From NCBI GenBank assembly GCA_014529385.2, contig CM043970.1, positions 66,611,496 to 66,675,495 on the forward strand: a DNA stretch of 64,000 bases, written 5' to 3'. The stretch's first letter is position 1. Each line of letters begins with the position of its first letter. Positions 12,919-25,311 of the stretch are shown here, one piece after another. The position numbers and the translations under genes are program-made. This DNA comes from Adiantum capillus-veneris. Lineage: Eukaryota; Streptophyta; Polypodiopsida; Polypodiales; Pteridaceae. Below the pieces are notes generated by a model. The model searched no databases. It was not told the origin of the DNA and saw only the letters and a program-made list of their open reading frames with translations.

Positions 12919-13786
12919 TGAGGGCGAGCTTTTTGAAATGGGGCCTCTAAACCCAAACAAATGGGCCTACCCTCACAAAATGTTCGTAAAGAGGTACGTA
13001 CACTACTTGGGGCACCACCTTCTTTTGGGAGTGGAGAAGGAAACCAATCAAAATAACACTTGTACTCACCCACTCAAGCAACACACTTTGAAAACCCCCT
13101 TACTCTATATACACTTTGGACACTTGAACACCATCAACGATTATGCAACCCAATGCCGTGCATCAAAATGAAATATGCAATTTGTGGAATAGCATTCACC
13201 TTCTCCCCATAAGAATACACATAATACATCCAAACTCTTCCTCTCTCAAGCACTCATCAAAAAAAATCATACGCACAAGACTTGCCTCTCAAACACACAA
13301 GAGAATCACTTACATCAAACTAACACACTTTGCACAGAGAGCTCATCTCCATCTATGCAATGCAGTGAAACAAATAAAATCACCATGAGAGGTAGCACAT
13401 GCATATGTAATGAAGCAAAAGACAGGTTGGAGTGAGAAATTTCTTTAGACCAATTGAATAAGTGTGGAGAAACAAACCAATGGTAAATTGAGAATAGAAC
13501 ACTTACTTGATTTCTCGCACACCTTTGAAGGGGAGGACAGACATTGGCTAACCATCACGAATTGCGACACTTGAAGTTTTGAAGATGATTTCATGATCAT
13601 TAACATAACCATGAGAGAGATCATGATGTATTTACAAGTTATTGAGGTGCTACAAATGATTTATTGGGTTGATGGAGTAAGAGATGGTATAATGGAAAGA
13701 GTGGAGAATAGAGTTGCACTTCCTCCAAAGAGGAGGGTTAGGAGGGAGGATGTGAAAGAGGGAGAGTTGGAGTTTTCTCTACTATT
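12919..13786 (-). repeat. Truncated 3' LTR of the inner gypsy element
   Basis: This stretch is nearly identical to 16,167-17,037, with only scattered single-base differences seen by eye. In element orientation it is the downstream portion of the LTR; the upstream portion containing the promoter is missing. The match stops at 'ctattgat', immediately next to the protease stop codon at 13,782. Confidence 0.88.
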
Positions 13787-15515
13787 GATCAAGAAACAGT
13801 TGACCCTTCTTAAGAATCAAACGACCACATCCCCATTTTTGATCTGCATTCAGAGCAATGAGCCAAGGCCTCCCTAGGATGATGGGATAGCCCTCCCCCT
13901 TAGCTGGCATGACATACATATCCACTCGTGCATCTATGTTACATACAGAGACTTTTACATTTTCAATGATCCCCAAACACTTCACACTTGAGTTGTTGGC
14001 TAGCCTAGCTTGACAATTAGAGGACTTTGTAATTTCAAGCCCTAACCTGTTCATTGATTTTTCTGTGATCACACACATTTGAGCTCCACCATCAACATAT
14101 ACATTAGACACCCTTTTACCCCTTATGTAAGCATCCACAATGGGTTCCACATCTTTTTGTAGCTTTGAGGCCACAACCTTAATGGAAATATTTGATTTCT
14201 TTTTAGGAATTCTTGTACTTACCAACTTTGGCCATTGCCTTCTTACTTTGGCTGATAGGTGTAGAAGTTGAGGCCATGAAATGTTTGGCTTTTGGGTTTG
14301 TAAATCCTCCAGGATGTTGTAGGGCTCTAGCTCCTTTCCCAATGGGAAGTCGTTGATACCAATTTCCCTTCGCCTTGATCTTTTCTTCCTGCTACTTTCA
14401 GCTTCTTCCATCTTTGACTTCTTCTTCTTGTCCCTTCTGGCTGAATTTGTTCCTTCACTTCTCATATCTTCATCCTTATCATGTGCTCTTGTGCGTTTTT
14501 CTGCCGGCATAACATCAAAGTTTAGAGTATGCTCATCTATTAACTCTTCTAGCTTGATGATTTTGACTCCTCTTTCTTCCTCCTTATGTGGGACGGGAGA
14601 TATATTTGCTGGTGGTGGTGGTCGATGAAGGATTTGTGGGCCTTGAGCTTGTTCTTGCTGCACAGTGAGAGGAGGCGGTCTGGGGGGATATATGTCTCCC
14701 GGAAGTGGCCTTGGATGTGGACAATTGTACATGCCATGGCCCATTTCATTGAAATTCCAACATCGCAACTCTTGAGCTTGTCTTCGTTGATTGCGATTCC
14801 CTTCTCTTGGTTGTCGTTGTTGAGGTAGGCCTTGTACTAGATTCAGAGTGAGGTTCTCAAGCTCTTGAGTTAGCCTTTGTAAAAACTCTTGTTGAGAGTT
14901 ATCTCCTATTTGTGAAGATTGTGCAAGAGGGGCCCTAATTGGTGCTTCCATGGTTTGTGAAGACTCCCTCTCACTCACTTCATTCAAACCCCTTGCTCTA
15001 TGTGCTTGGAAGTGTAGTTTTCTAAACTTGATGATGGCTACCTCACGTGCTTCTTCGAAGGTGGATGGGAATTTTAGCTCTACTTTAGCCTTTAAAAGTG
15101 GATACAAGCCAACCATGAATCTCTTTTTTTTTAGAAAGTTAGGTGCACCACCATGATTTTCTAATGTAGCCTCCCACCTACCCCATAGATTGACAAATGT
15201 TGCTTCCTAAGAGGGATAGTCTTCAAGTGATACCTGCTTATGTCCAATAAGACATTTCCATAGTCCTTCAGAAGTATCACCTTGCCCGAACTTGGAGAGG
15301 AAGCTTGCTCGTAGTCTCTCCCAATTGGACTTGATTTGGGGTTGCAAGGTCTCATACCATGCTTTAGCTTCTGCTTTTAGAACCAACGGGAAGGCTCGTA
15401 GCTTTACTTTCTCTTCATCTCTCCCGGATATGAGATGTGCCATCTCCAAGTTGTCAAGAAACTCTTGCGCATCTTCCCCACTTCTTGCATAGAACGTGGG
15501 AAAAGAACTTGACAT
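13782..15515 (-). pseudogene. gag-protease of the inner Ty3/gypsy element
   Basis: One minus-strand frame of 578 codons is interrupted only by a TAG at 15,207-15,209, where the family context (DYPS-EATFVNLW) suggests an original CAG. The N-terminal third is a retrotransposon gag domain with AKAWYETL and SNWERLRASFLSKFGQG. Near 14,740 is a nucleocapsid knuckle, CWNFNEMGHGMYNC, in which the second zinc-binding Cys is Phe. A basic, Lys/Ser-rich stretch follows. The C-terminal part is an aspartic protease with VYVDGGAQMCVI (active Asp; DGG in place of the usual D-S/T-G) and IILGRPWL. The frame ends at LTR sequence, so RT and later domains have been deleted. The start at 15,515 (MSSSFPTFYAR) is the only Met ahead of the gag domain. 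Confidence 0.88.
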
Positions 15516-15600
15516 TTTGTTTAGACTTTTTGAAATCTCTTTTTTTTAAAGAAAGTTTTCTCTTACGGGCCGCACAAGATTATTGACACTATAAATCTGA

Positions 15601-15870
15601 TTACATTAAAATGAAGATGTACACATCCATTGTTAATTCGTACTTTATCATAGGTAGAATAAATGGATTAATTGAAGCATTGATTTCATTGAGGCGAGTG
15701 GATCCAAATATCCTCCTTATGATAGACTGAAACCTAAACTTAGTTGCAATGATTATATGAATGGATTGCCGAGCAATAGGCCTAAAAGGTTCATTGTTTT
15801 GATCGTGATTCATGTGATACTCCTCGTTGTTGGTTTGAAGACCTCGTTCCTTCATATGGCCCTTGATCAC
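15601..15870 (-). CDS. Unrecognised 89-codon frame upstream of gag, related to the next frame
   Basis: This minus-strand open frame lies between the 5' LTR and gag. I do not recognise the product. Its C-terminal half (FGSTRLNEINASINPFILP, then IKYELTMDVYIFIL) aligns with that of the frame at 15,897-16,112 (FGAERLREILASPNPIILP, then INYETSFDVHVFIL), so the two are old tandem duplicates that kept a similar peptide. No catalytic motif, signal peptide or zinc knuckle is visible. It may be part of a leader protein of the retroelement or a captured gene fragment. Confidence 0.4.
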   Translation of the reverse strand: MIKGHMKERGLQTNNEEYHMNHDQNNEPFRPIARQSIHIIIATKFRFQSIIRRIFGSTRLNEINASINPFILPMIKYELTMDVYIFILM

Positions 15871-15896
15871 CCATTCACCACTCCTTGTTCCTGCCT

Positions 15897-16112
15897 TTAA
15901 AACAAAATGAAAACGTGAACATCAAAAGAAGTTTCATAATTGATGATTGGAAGTATAATTGGATTGGGTGATGCCAATATTTCTCTAAGTCTTTCTGCAC
16001 CAAACATAAAAACAATGCGTTGCTGGAAAAAGACTTTTCTATCTATGTGAACATTTACTCTAATGTGTTGTGCAAAATGAAATGGATAGATGGGAACTCC
16101 ATTGTTCATCAC
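15897..16112 (-). CDS. Unrecognised 71-codon frame, duplicate of the preceding frame
   Basis: The minus-strand frame starts 55 bases inside the 5' LTR end of the inner element, where translation of element RNA would begin. Its sequence MFGAERLREILASPNPIILP is clearly related to the frame at 15,601-15,870, although the DNA has diverged strongly. Conservation at the peptide level despite DNA divergence hints at past coding use. No known domain was recognised. Confidence 0.4.
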   Translation of the reverse strand: MMNNGVPIYPFHFAQHIRVNVHIDRKVFFQQRIVFMFGAERLREILASPNPIILPIINYETSFDVHVFILF

Positions 16113-16166
16113 TAAAAAATTTGAAGGTAACTTGGAAATATGTTCCTCAGTGGGGGCATCACTTTA

Positions 16167-18241
16167 TGAGGGGGAGCTTTTTGAAATGGGGCCTCTAAAC
16201 CCAAACCAATGGGCCTACCCTCACAAAATGTTCGTAAAGAGGTACGTACACTACTTGGGGCACCACCTTCTTTTGGGAGTGGAGAAGGAAACCAATCAAA
16301 ATAACACTTGAACTCACCCACTCAAGCAACACACTTTGAAAACCCCCTTACTCTATATACACTTTGGCCACTTGAACACCATCAACGATTATGCAACCCA
16401 ATGCCGTGCATCAAAATGAAATATGCAATTTGTGGAATAGCATTCACCTTCTCCCCATAGGAATACACATAATACATCCAAACTCTTCCTCTCTCAAGCA
16501 CTCATCAAAAAAAATCATGCGCACAAGACTTGCCTCTCAAACACACAAGAGAATCACTTACATCAAACTAACACACTTTGCATAGAGAGCTCATCTCCAT
16601 CTATGCAATGCCATGAAACAAATAAAATCACCATGAGAGGTAGCACATGCATATGTAATGAAGCAAAAGACAGGTTGGAGTGAGAAATTTCTTTAGACCA
16701 ATTGAATAAGTGTGGAGAAACAAACCAATGGTAAATTGAGAATAGAACACTTACTTGATTTCTCGCACACCTTTGAAGGGGAGGACAGACGCTGGCTAAC
16801 CATCATGAATTGCGACACTTGAAGTTTTGAAGATGATTTCATGATCATTAACATAACCATAAGAGAGATCATGATGTATTTACAAGTTATTGAGGTGCTA
16901 CAAATGATTTATTGGGTTGATGGAGTAAGAGATGGTATAATGGAAAGAGTGGAGAATAGAGTTGCACTTCCTCCAAAGAGGAGGGTTAGGAGGGAGGATG
17001 TGAAAGAGGGAGAGTTGGAGTTTTCTCTACTATTGATATAGAAACAACATGAAGTTGAAAATATAGGTGTGTGTCCTTGAGTCTCTCCAAGGGGGGCTAT
17101 TTATAGTTGTGTAGGAGTGGGATTATGCTACACTTAATTAGAGTAAGTGATTAGACCTAATTAAGTGTCCTTTGACCACTCATTGAATTTTGGACATAAA
17201 AGGGACTATTTATTCACCAAAAATATCATTTTAGACCGTGAAGGCTCCATAGGGGTGCATAATGTAGGTAGGCCCCACCATGAGGCCCTACGGGTAGCTC
17301 CTGCGGGGTATCTCAACTTGTCTGTCTTGGCATTTAGAAAGCATCTTTAGGTTGGTCCCATCACATGCAAGTGACCTTGAACACTCATTGATCTTCTAGA
17401 AGATGAGTAGAGGAAAAATAAGATCTCACCCTCTTGATTTACTTGATTTACAGTTCCCTTTTGCTGCGAATCTGACAGATTTACATTATTTTGACCATAA
17501 CTTTTTACCTGTAGCTCGGAATGACATGCTTCAAAAGGCAAAATTGACCTTCTCAACATGTTTGATATGAATTTGGACTATTCTTCACGTCCATGCACCA
17601 AGGACTTCGGTTTGGAAGGTCCACACTAGGTTAGGGAACCTTTTGCTTCCAAGTCTTCTTGTATGGGCCCTTTGCTTGTATGCATCCAAGGGGAATCATG
17701 CTTTTTCAAAAGGCTATGATGCTTAAACAAATAGAGGAGGGCCCAATATTATTTGCTTGTGAAAAGAATATACAATTAGAGTATTTTTGAAAGGAGAGAA
17801 ACTAGATGTATATTCTTAAGAGATATTGGGCCACCTATGTAGGGAGCATGGAAGACTTGTAGAGAGGGACCATAATCTTTGGTAAAGACAAGTGGAGAGT
17901 TGATTTCCATGGGAATTTATCTATATGGGGTGGAAGATGGACATATTTTTTTTCTACTACTAATTCACAAGAGGTAAGAAAGTTTGGGGGTATATAGTTG
18001 GTTATTGTATGCTTATTCTATTTACAAAGCAAAAAAGAAAAGGGTGGTAATATAAATATATGACTAAGGTGACATTTTTGGGAAGATTATAATGTATGTG
18101 TCGCCACAAAGGTTAAACGAAGAGGGGGAATTTACTCTAGATAACTTAATAGCGTAGACAAATATATACACATATGAGGAAGAGGACATTGAGTAGGCTG
18201 ACAAATGTTGCAAAAAGATGGTTACCATTTTATGCCACTCA
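16167..18241 (-). repeat. 5' LTR of the inner gypsy element (2,075 bp)
   Basis: It begins TGAGGG and ends CACTCA in plus orientation, and is flanked on the right by the target duplication CCAGG. The first part is repeated at 12,919-13,786. In element orientation it contains a TATA-like CTATAAATAG at about 17,097-17,106, followed by a C-rich stretch, a plausible Pol II start for the element transcript. The interior next to the LTR (position 16,166 leftward) does not begin with a TGG-type primer site, so the primer is not identified. Confidence 0.8.
17097..17106 (-). promoter_or_regulatory. TATA box of the inner LTR
   Basis: The minus strand reads CTATAAATAG inside the only LTR copy that retains its upstream part. 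It points toward gag, which fits a U3 promoter driving the element RNA. Confidence 0.55.
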
Positions 18242-18246
18242 CCAGG

Positions 18247-20886
18247 GTCAACTGGGGTAGTTCTCTAATTCACCCTTGGTTCAAGGTCATTGATGCTTTT
18301 GTCCCGGTTAGGACCGAGCCCAGCCGTCAATGCGTTCCCCTAAGGTGAGTGTATTATAATCTACACGAATCCCTCGATCCCAAGTTGTTCCCCGCTTCGT
18401 AGATCGGAATCCCTTTTTCCCCACTTTGGACTTAATTGCTAAGACAACATAAAATTGGGTTCAACTTTCTGGCCAACAGTTAACCCTCCGGAATCCGCCC
18501 ACCCACCGAACCGTTTGATAAAATGCACCTTCACAAGGTAGTACTATGATACTAGAAAACAGTATTCCAATCATGGCGAACCAAGAATACATTTCAAGCA
18601 TTTGAAAGCAGCATGCAAACTGCTGCATACCCTTGCAAATGTGCATTTATCAGGTCGTTCCCCCCTTTTCCTTTATAGAATATTTTCACTTCCTTTTTCC
18701 TTTAATATTAGTAAGATTATCTAGTTATCTTTCAAGGAATCACATATACTTCTCCAGGCATATCCCGATCCTCTTCTAGGACTGGGATATCCTGTCTCCT
18801 CCGCCACGTGAGAAGGCGGCGCCTTTACACAGATTCCAATTCTTATTTTTCTTTATTTTTGTGTGGGAAAGGTCTCAAAAATAATCTACTTTAGGTTCCT
18901 TTTAAATCAATAAACCCGAGAAGAAGAGCAAAGGTCCGGCTCTGATGAGGACAATTACGGAATAGCCCATTTAGGTTCCTAGCCTTTCCAAGGTTCATTT
19001 TTCCAAAACAATTTGAAGAGTTCCTTAATTAAATCACATCCTCCTCCCTTATCATGATCCCTCCATGGATCCTTTTTTCGTCCTCCTTTTCCCGTCGGCA
19101 TCATGCCTACCCGGACTAGGCCGATTTCCAGAGGCATCCGCGGGTCACATCCACCCGGCCGGGACACACTCCCATTCAAACCCATTTCTAGGGCAATGAA
19201 TGAACCCTGAGCTCAAACATAGACCAACGGTTATCATTCTAAGCCGGAAAGGACCATCCCCCGTTGTATCCCACAGGTAAACACCTGCGCCGGCCTTTTT
19301 CCAAACAATGAAGACAAGTTCACACTTAAATCGCTATGTTATGCTAGGGCTATCCACGTCAATCTTCTCGGTAAAGTTTTTAATCCTAGTTTAAATTTTT
19401 AGATTAAGATCCTTGAGTTATAAACCCTTAATTCCTAATTCCTTTTAATTTTGTATTCAAACAAGACCTTAAGAAAACAACAAATCTCATGGAAGTTTAA
19501 GGTTTTGTCTCTACGTAAGTTTCAAGTTATCCCCGACTTGGATGAATCCCATTTCGGTCCCTTTTCATCATTTGCAATCCATGAGGCATCTCCATGGAAG
19601 CGATGGGAGTTTTATGTTCAAGCAACACGGTCACGATATCCGTGAATCTATCCCCTTACTCCCCCCTTCAAATTTGCAAAACAAACTTGAAAGCAGACAA
19701 ACTTGAAATGGACAATGCATATGATTTCTATAATGAGTTTTTGCTTTGGTGTGATCTATGCGTGATACACACAAAACATTCAAGATGCACCAACTTACAA
19801 CTTGGACAATTAATCAAAAATTCCTTTGAGTGCTTATGCACGAGTAAAACCCCTCTATGCATGGTAGTGTAAAAATGGCAAAGTTCCTAAGAGTGGACTT
19901 GCTAGTGTATCGTAAAATATGCATGTAATAGTGTATGAATGATTAACAAATTATTCTCTAGAAAGGTATTTATGCGTACCTTTAATACCATGGAGAGGAT
20001 TAATCAAGTGGCTTAAAGAGGCTTAAGGTTTCGGAGCCTTAATGTGTAGATAGTAGGGTCTTCTCCTTGCTTTGGAAGAGTAACGGAAAGTGTATTGACG
20101 TGGCCGGATCTTTTCCACTTCCCTTTGCTTGAAAACCTTCAATTTGGTTATGGGAATAGAAAGAGATTAAGAAAAATTCAAGCTATGGAAATCTTGTAGG
20201 TTAAGAGAGACAAGGTGAAGAGAGTAATGGTGATTTGGATTATGGTTATGGCTTCTCTTGAGGAGAGAGGGATGTGTATGTGTATGTGTGAAAGAGGATT
20301 AGCATTGGCTTTTCATGGCTCACTATTAAGCTTGCACTATCAAAATGTGTAGAGAAATGAAGTGAAGTGAAGCGTAGCGAAATGTAGCGCAGTGAAGAGA
20401 AGAAGTGTTTAATGAATAGGGAAGGCCTCCTTTTAAGCTTAATTGATAAGGCCTTTAACTTATCGTGATAAGTTACATTACATATTTTGATAGGCTTTCT
20501 TACTTCTCAAAGCTTCTCCAACAAGCTACTTATGCAAGAAGCTAATTTCCTACAAGTGGCTTCTTCAACAAGCTACTTTCCACTAGTGGATTTTTTTTTT
20601 CAACAAGTTAATTGTTCACCTTACCCTATTCTTTCTTTGTTTTTCTTATGCACATTTATATTTTCTTGAGATAAAACCAATATCCCACGCATTGGTTATA
20701 TCCACGTTCTCACGGTGACAACTGAATGGGTCTCATGGATAACTTTGCATTGATAATATCCATGTTACCATGGTTAAAACCGAAAGCATCTCGTGGGTAG
20801 CTAGGGTGCTTTACTCGATCCTATACAAAAAGTCGACAGCTTAGATACTTCAGCAAGAGTAAGGCTAAGAGGAGGACCTTACACTG
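18247..20886. other. No gene seen; probably contains the rest of the outer gypsy LTR
   Basis: Removing the inner element joins 12,913 to 18,247, so the first part of this stretch should be the continuation of the outer element's LTR. Composition is mixed, with GC-richer patches at 18,250-18,500 and 18,750-19,300. Short open frames (about 60-90 codons) occur on both strands without recognisable motifs. The boundary where LTR ends and host DNA begins cannot be placed, because no second copy is in the window. Confidence 0.45.
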
Positions 20887-21502
20887 TGGGAGGTGTGAAA
20901 GAGAGAGAACAAGAGACACTAACAACTCTGACAACCACCGCAATCATCAATCAATTGAATATTACATTGAGTACAACTTGGTCTTTAGCTAAGGCGGACT
21001 GTTAACAGCACTGTCACTTGGATCAACTGCTAACTAGGAGTTTAAGATCCCGTTTACAAGATTAACTGGGCCGTTAGTGAAACTGAACTTAACAAAATGC
21101 TAATTCAATCTCTAACGAATGACGGTGATGGAAATTTTCCTTATGTTGCTTCGTCTACTTCAAATACCTCGCGGAGTCTGCAAGCTCCAACTTTGCTCAC
21201 TGCCTCAATCATATAGCTTCAGTCGTTATCAATTATCCTGCTTTAGGCACTTTGCATTGCCTAGTGCTTTCCTCTTGCTTCTTACCTTGCTTTGTTTATC
21301 GTGCATGCCTTCTCCTACTTTCTTCTCTTGCTTAGGTTCAAGAACAAGCTCGCCTTCTCAAGCTTACGCGCTTCAACCTCAACAAGTTTACTTGCCTTTG
21401 ATTGCTCTGATCTCAGTTGCTTGTTTTATCCCGACCTTGCTTGGAGTGTCCTTTTTCCTCGGCTTGCTCCAGTTTAGAGAGCTTCTCACTGGCTTCAAGA
21501 AC

Positions 21503-21503
<1 letters not shown>

Positions 21504-21594
<91 letters not shown>
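21504..21594. repeat. (GA)n microsatellite in copy A
   Basis: About 45 perfect GA units follow 'ggcttcaagaact'. The same tract sits at the same place in copy B (29,047-29,139), so it predates the duplication. Confidence 0.97.
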
Positions 21595-21597
<3 letters not shown>

Positions 21598-22210
21598 TAT
21601 AGAGGGAGTTTTTTCCCTTTTCTGCGAGCTCTCCCTTCTCTTCTTCTTTCCTTGTAGTCTCTTCCTTGAGATCTCGTTTTCTTGCAATACTCCTTGGTTT
21701 TTACTTCTCCGTTCTCGTTGGCTTGCAATACCTTCATGCAAAAAGACGTCCCGCTAATAATAGTGTGTACCCTCCCTTATCAATGGCGCCGGGCGCCATT
21801 GACGTGGCGCAGGAGTCGGCTTAGTGACATGGCAGGAGACAAGTCCGACCTTGCTGAAATCTGCCCGCAGTAGTGCCGAAAACACGCACCGTAGCAACCT
21901 CGTCATTTCTCGTCTCTGGCTCGCGCTCATCGGAGCATCACCAGAGCCTCTCCATCTCTCCTTCTCCCTCCACGCTGCCTACGCTCCCTCCTGCCCGCCA
22001 TCTTCTTCTTTTTCTTCTTTTTCTTACACACCCACTAAAATTAGGGTGGCCATTAGATAAACCTTTGGGCAGACGGCCTCCCTTTCGGTTTTAGTGAGCG
22101 GCTTTAGGCCCTTGTAGGGCACCACATTTGTCATGCATATTGGCAAGGAACCGCCAAGCACAACATCTTTCTCCATCATCCCCTATCAAGTGTGGCATGT
22201 CCCACAATCA

Positions 22211-22549
22211 TTACGCTCTATGAGACGACATTTCGGATAATGGCTTATCAAGAACTTTTTGTACTTCGTGCAAACATAACCATATTTGCATACACGCCGG
22301 CGTCAAGACTCCCATTATCCATAATCTGACAATATCATCAGGACTTTGTTTTCCCCAACGGTATCTCCTGCCCTGAAGACGCAAGTATGAGTGATTGCTT
22401 TGAAGTAAGGCCTTCCCATCACATCCGATAAAAAGTATCAGAGTTTTATTCCTGTTAGTCGGGTATACGACACATTGCTGGCCAAGCACTGCATGAAATG
22501 ACATCCCGGGCATGACTCTCATCAAGCTATTACTGCTCCCACATCCCAA
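22211..22549 (-). CDS. Unrecognised open frame in copy A, doubtful
   Basis: The minus-strand frame of 112 codons has no motif that I recognise. The equivalent part of copy B lacks about 115 bases in the middle (near 29,855) and does not keep the frame, which argues against a functional protein. It is listed because it is the only sizeable frame in the left half of copy A. Confidence 0.15.
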   Translation of the reverse strand: MGCGSSNSLMRVMPGMSFHAVLGQQCVVYPTNRNKTLILFIGCDGKALLQSNHSYLRLQGRRYRWGKQSPDDIVRLWIMGVLTPACMQIWLCLHEVQKVLDKPLSEMSSHRA

Positions 22550-23689
22550 AACCTAGAAAATAGACAAAACTCCTAGTTGAGACACCGATCCAGCCGACCG
22601 GACCAGTATGGAACCAACCCCCAGTGGATCTTTTATAGCCAATATCTTGGCAATCGGAACTCTGATCTCACTGATCTGAAAAGACCGACGCGCTCCACAG
22701 AGTGAGCACTTCAGGACCATGCATTCATTTCATTTCTGTCACCTCAGCTGCAATAGCCCAATCCGGTACGGATCTACAATCTACTTAAACTTCCAACTGC
22801 CATAACTTATTCACCGTAGCTCCAATCGACGAGCCGTAAAGATAGGCTGATAGAGAACTTCAAGAAGTGAAGTTTTTAGCATCATTAAGGAATATTTTGG
22901 CCCTTTCAGCCGCATTTGACATACATTCATCATTAAACTTGGCCTTTTACCAGGCCCTAATCATTGTTCATTAATCATGTAAGCTTCAAACAAACTTGAT
23001 GTGCATTTTTCTGGCATCTTTCTTAGCATGGGAGTGGAGCTGCACGACATCCACCCCCTCTGAACCTCCACAGCCTCCGGTCTGTGCCAATTGCACTTCA
23101 ATATGCATCTGCTATAAGTACCTTAAGCTCCTTACCATCATCAGACTCAGGTAATTGGTAAACATATAAAAAATGAAATAAGGCTTATACCCTATCATCA
23201 ATGTTCTAGCTTAATCATTAGGTAGCTGCCCATCAAAAATCTCTAAACCGTATTTGTCATATCTTCAAAGCATTCAATTATGGATATCCTGTTTAGTGAA
23301 CCCCACCAGACTCAAGTGCTCCAGTTAATGATGCACACAGATTGACCATTAAGCTCTCTTTAAGGAATCCTATCAAGATCAAGTATGCCTTACTCTGTCT
23401 GCACAAGGAATGGCCGTCAAGTCCTTTCCCTTAATTTCTGGTAGCAGAACCAACTCAAAAGATGTAGTGATACTTCAACAATTGTTTAAAGAAGTCAGAT
23501 GGAAGCCAGCCATGTAATCTTATTGAATGCATAACCAAAACTCTTCTGACTCAGCATACATCTAGAAAACAAAATCTTGTCCCATGCAAGCCGCTACAAC
23601 AGATAACTGGTACTCTTCAAATCAGTAACTTTGGACTTTAGTAGTCCCTCAGGATCAAATGGAAAACTAATCATCTCTCCCACTGTGAG

Positions 23690-25311
23690 CTTTCTTTCAA
23701 AAATTTGCACCATCCTCCAGGATCATAGGGATAATACAAGAGTTTCCAATTTGTAGAGCATAAACACAAATTAACCCACAAATATTCATGACAACCGCCC
23801 GTATCATATGGCATATGAAGTAATTGTCACCAATCATAGCTGGCATGATAACCTCCTGGGTCGTAAGGTAGTAGAAGATCATATTTCAAGTATATTGCAT
23901 CTCCACAAACTTTCACATAGCATAGGAACAAAAAGTCCCAAATTCCCATCATAGCAGAACCCAGAGGCAAAATGAATTCAATCACTATGGTTTCCAAAAT
24001 ATCAATCTGCATTTGTGAGTCATTGAATGCCATCACTTCATTTGATAACACAAATGCTGCATGGCTGCCTTCTCTAGTAGGCACAAACTCCGCTAGAGCC
24101 TCATCCAAAAGAAACATAATCTCTTAATCATATGTTGTAGGATGTTCTTCACTACTCTTGTCACAAGGAACTAGAAATTACTCTAGCGCATCATCAAGCA
24201 GATCCATAAGGTCCATATCTTCCTCCTTGGAAGAACCACCTAGTATCTGAGTCTTATGACAGGAAACCTCATCGCTTGTTTCATACATAGGAATGAATTG
24301 TTCTTGCAACTTCACACTCCCGCTCAAATATTTTTTCACTTCAATATCACAAGTCTTAGCATGCATTACAAAGATAGCATCAATTTATTTTTCCATAGCA
24401 TCATCATAGCAAACCCTGTCACATGTAGCAGTCATAGATTGATCATCATCTTGCACCCCCTCTAAATATGCATCTCCATAATCATAATCTTTGCCTGGGT
24501 TTAGATCAAATACATATGGATCAGCATCAAATACATTTGCATCATCACAATTGTCCTAAAATGTAGCCATAGACATACAACCCTCTTGCATAACATTAGC
24601 CAAAACAGTTGCTTTTGCATGTAATGTTGCATAAGCATTCTCTTCATGGTCTACACCCAAAGAGCACTCCAAATGGGCATCAACATCACATATTGACTCT
24701 GACAAACATGTTGCTTGATCATTGTTAGCGGCTATGCTTGCCTGCATAGCATGCACTGGCTCTGAGAAACCTATTTCCTCATTTATGTCACTTTGAGAGG
24801 ATATGACTACATCCACAAAGTCACATTTTCTTTGAAATAAAGAAGTCAATCCCAATTGAGCATAAACTGTATCAACTATGAAATTATCATCTGCATGCAA
24901 CAATGATTTGTCTTCCAGAAGACATGCATCGATAACATCTTCTAGCTTAGCTTGAATAGAACTCTGACCACCTGCATGACATGCTTTTTGCATTAAAACA
25001 GATGGCTCCTCATCTTGTGTGCTTTCAATCTGCTAAATCTCTAGGTCTTCACTCAATAAGAACCCCTGTATAATTGCTTTTGCAACAACATCCCAATTGT
25101 ATGCATGAGTTCTTGCAAGAACTTGAATTTGATCCTTCATATGATCACACACAAGCTGTTCAAATTCTGCAATCATCTGAATGGCTGTCACATTTTGACG
25201 CTTCATTTGTTGCTTGTAACACTCTAGGTAACCTTTTGGATCATATTCACCATCAAATATTGATCTCTCATCGTATACTGCATCCAATGCTGCATTCAAA
25301 GCTTCTTTCAT
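23690..25311 (-). pseudogene. Degenerate long reading frame in copy A (gag-like N-terminus, YDPGG repeats at C-terminus)
   Basis: Five consecutive minus-strand segments (25,311-25,033; 24,993-24,556; about 24,555-24,388; 24,366-24,178; 24,117-23,827) are all in one frame, separated only by stop codons, so this was one protein of more than 450 residues. The N-terminus has a gag-like look (FDGEYDPKGYLECYKQQ, then MIAEFEQLVCDHMKDQ). The middle is very rich in Asp, Ala and Cys. The C-terminal part carries repeated YDPGG-type motifs; in copy A a TGA at 23,827 replaces the TGT Cys codon of copy B. I do not recognise the family. A retrotransposon gag or an accessory protein of an unclassified element is the most likely source. 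Confidence 0.55.
24351..24555. other. Part of copy A missing from copy B
   Basis: Copy B jumps from the equivalent of 24,350 to that of about 24,463 ('ccctctaaatat') and then to sequence matching 22,305. The junction near 31,710-31,725 is therefore a deletion followed by the start of a third partial copy. Confidence 0.55.

Larger units (their letters stand above)
12914..18246 (-). mobile_element. Nested gag-protease-only LTR retrotransposon with CCAGG target duplication
   Basis: CCAGG stands at 12,914-12,918 and again at 18,242-18,246. Between them the sequence starts TGAGGG and ends CACTCA, the TG...CA ends of an LTR element. The right LTR spans 16,167-18,241 (2,075 bp). The left copy matches its first roughly 865 bases (12,919 to about 13,786) and is then joined directly to the protease frame. 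The interior encodes gag and protease on the minus strand; RT, RNase H and integrase are absent. The short homology 'agaaaca' at the internal junction suggests a deletion that fused protease to the middle of the 3' LTR. The element sits inside the LTR of the outer gypsy element. Confidence 0.85.

Noticed and set aside
18247-19400. Possible organelle-derived insert, from its GC-richer composition and phrases reminiscent of plant mitochondrial spacers
   Set aside because: No organelle gene, tRNA or intron domain V could be recognised, and the position is better explained as the continuation of the outer gypsy LTR.
21417-21741. Frames encoding RERERE or SLSLSL runs
   Set aside because: They are translations of the (GA)n tract; the same holds at 36,286-36,718 for the CT tract.
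22211-22549. A conserved gene in the duplicated block
   Set aside because: Copy B lacks about 115 bases of the region, so the frame is not conserved; kept only as a doubtful feature.
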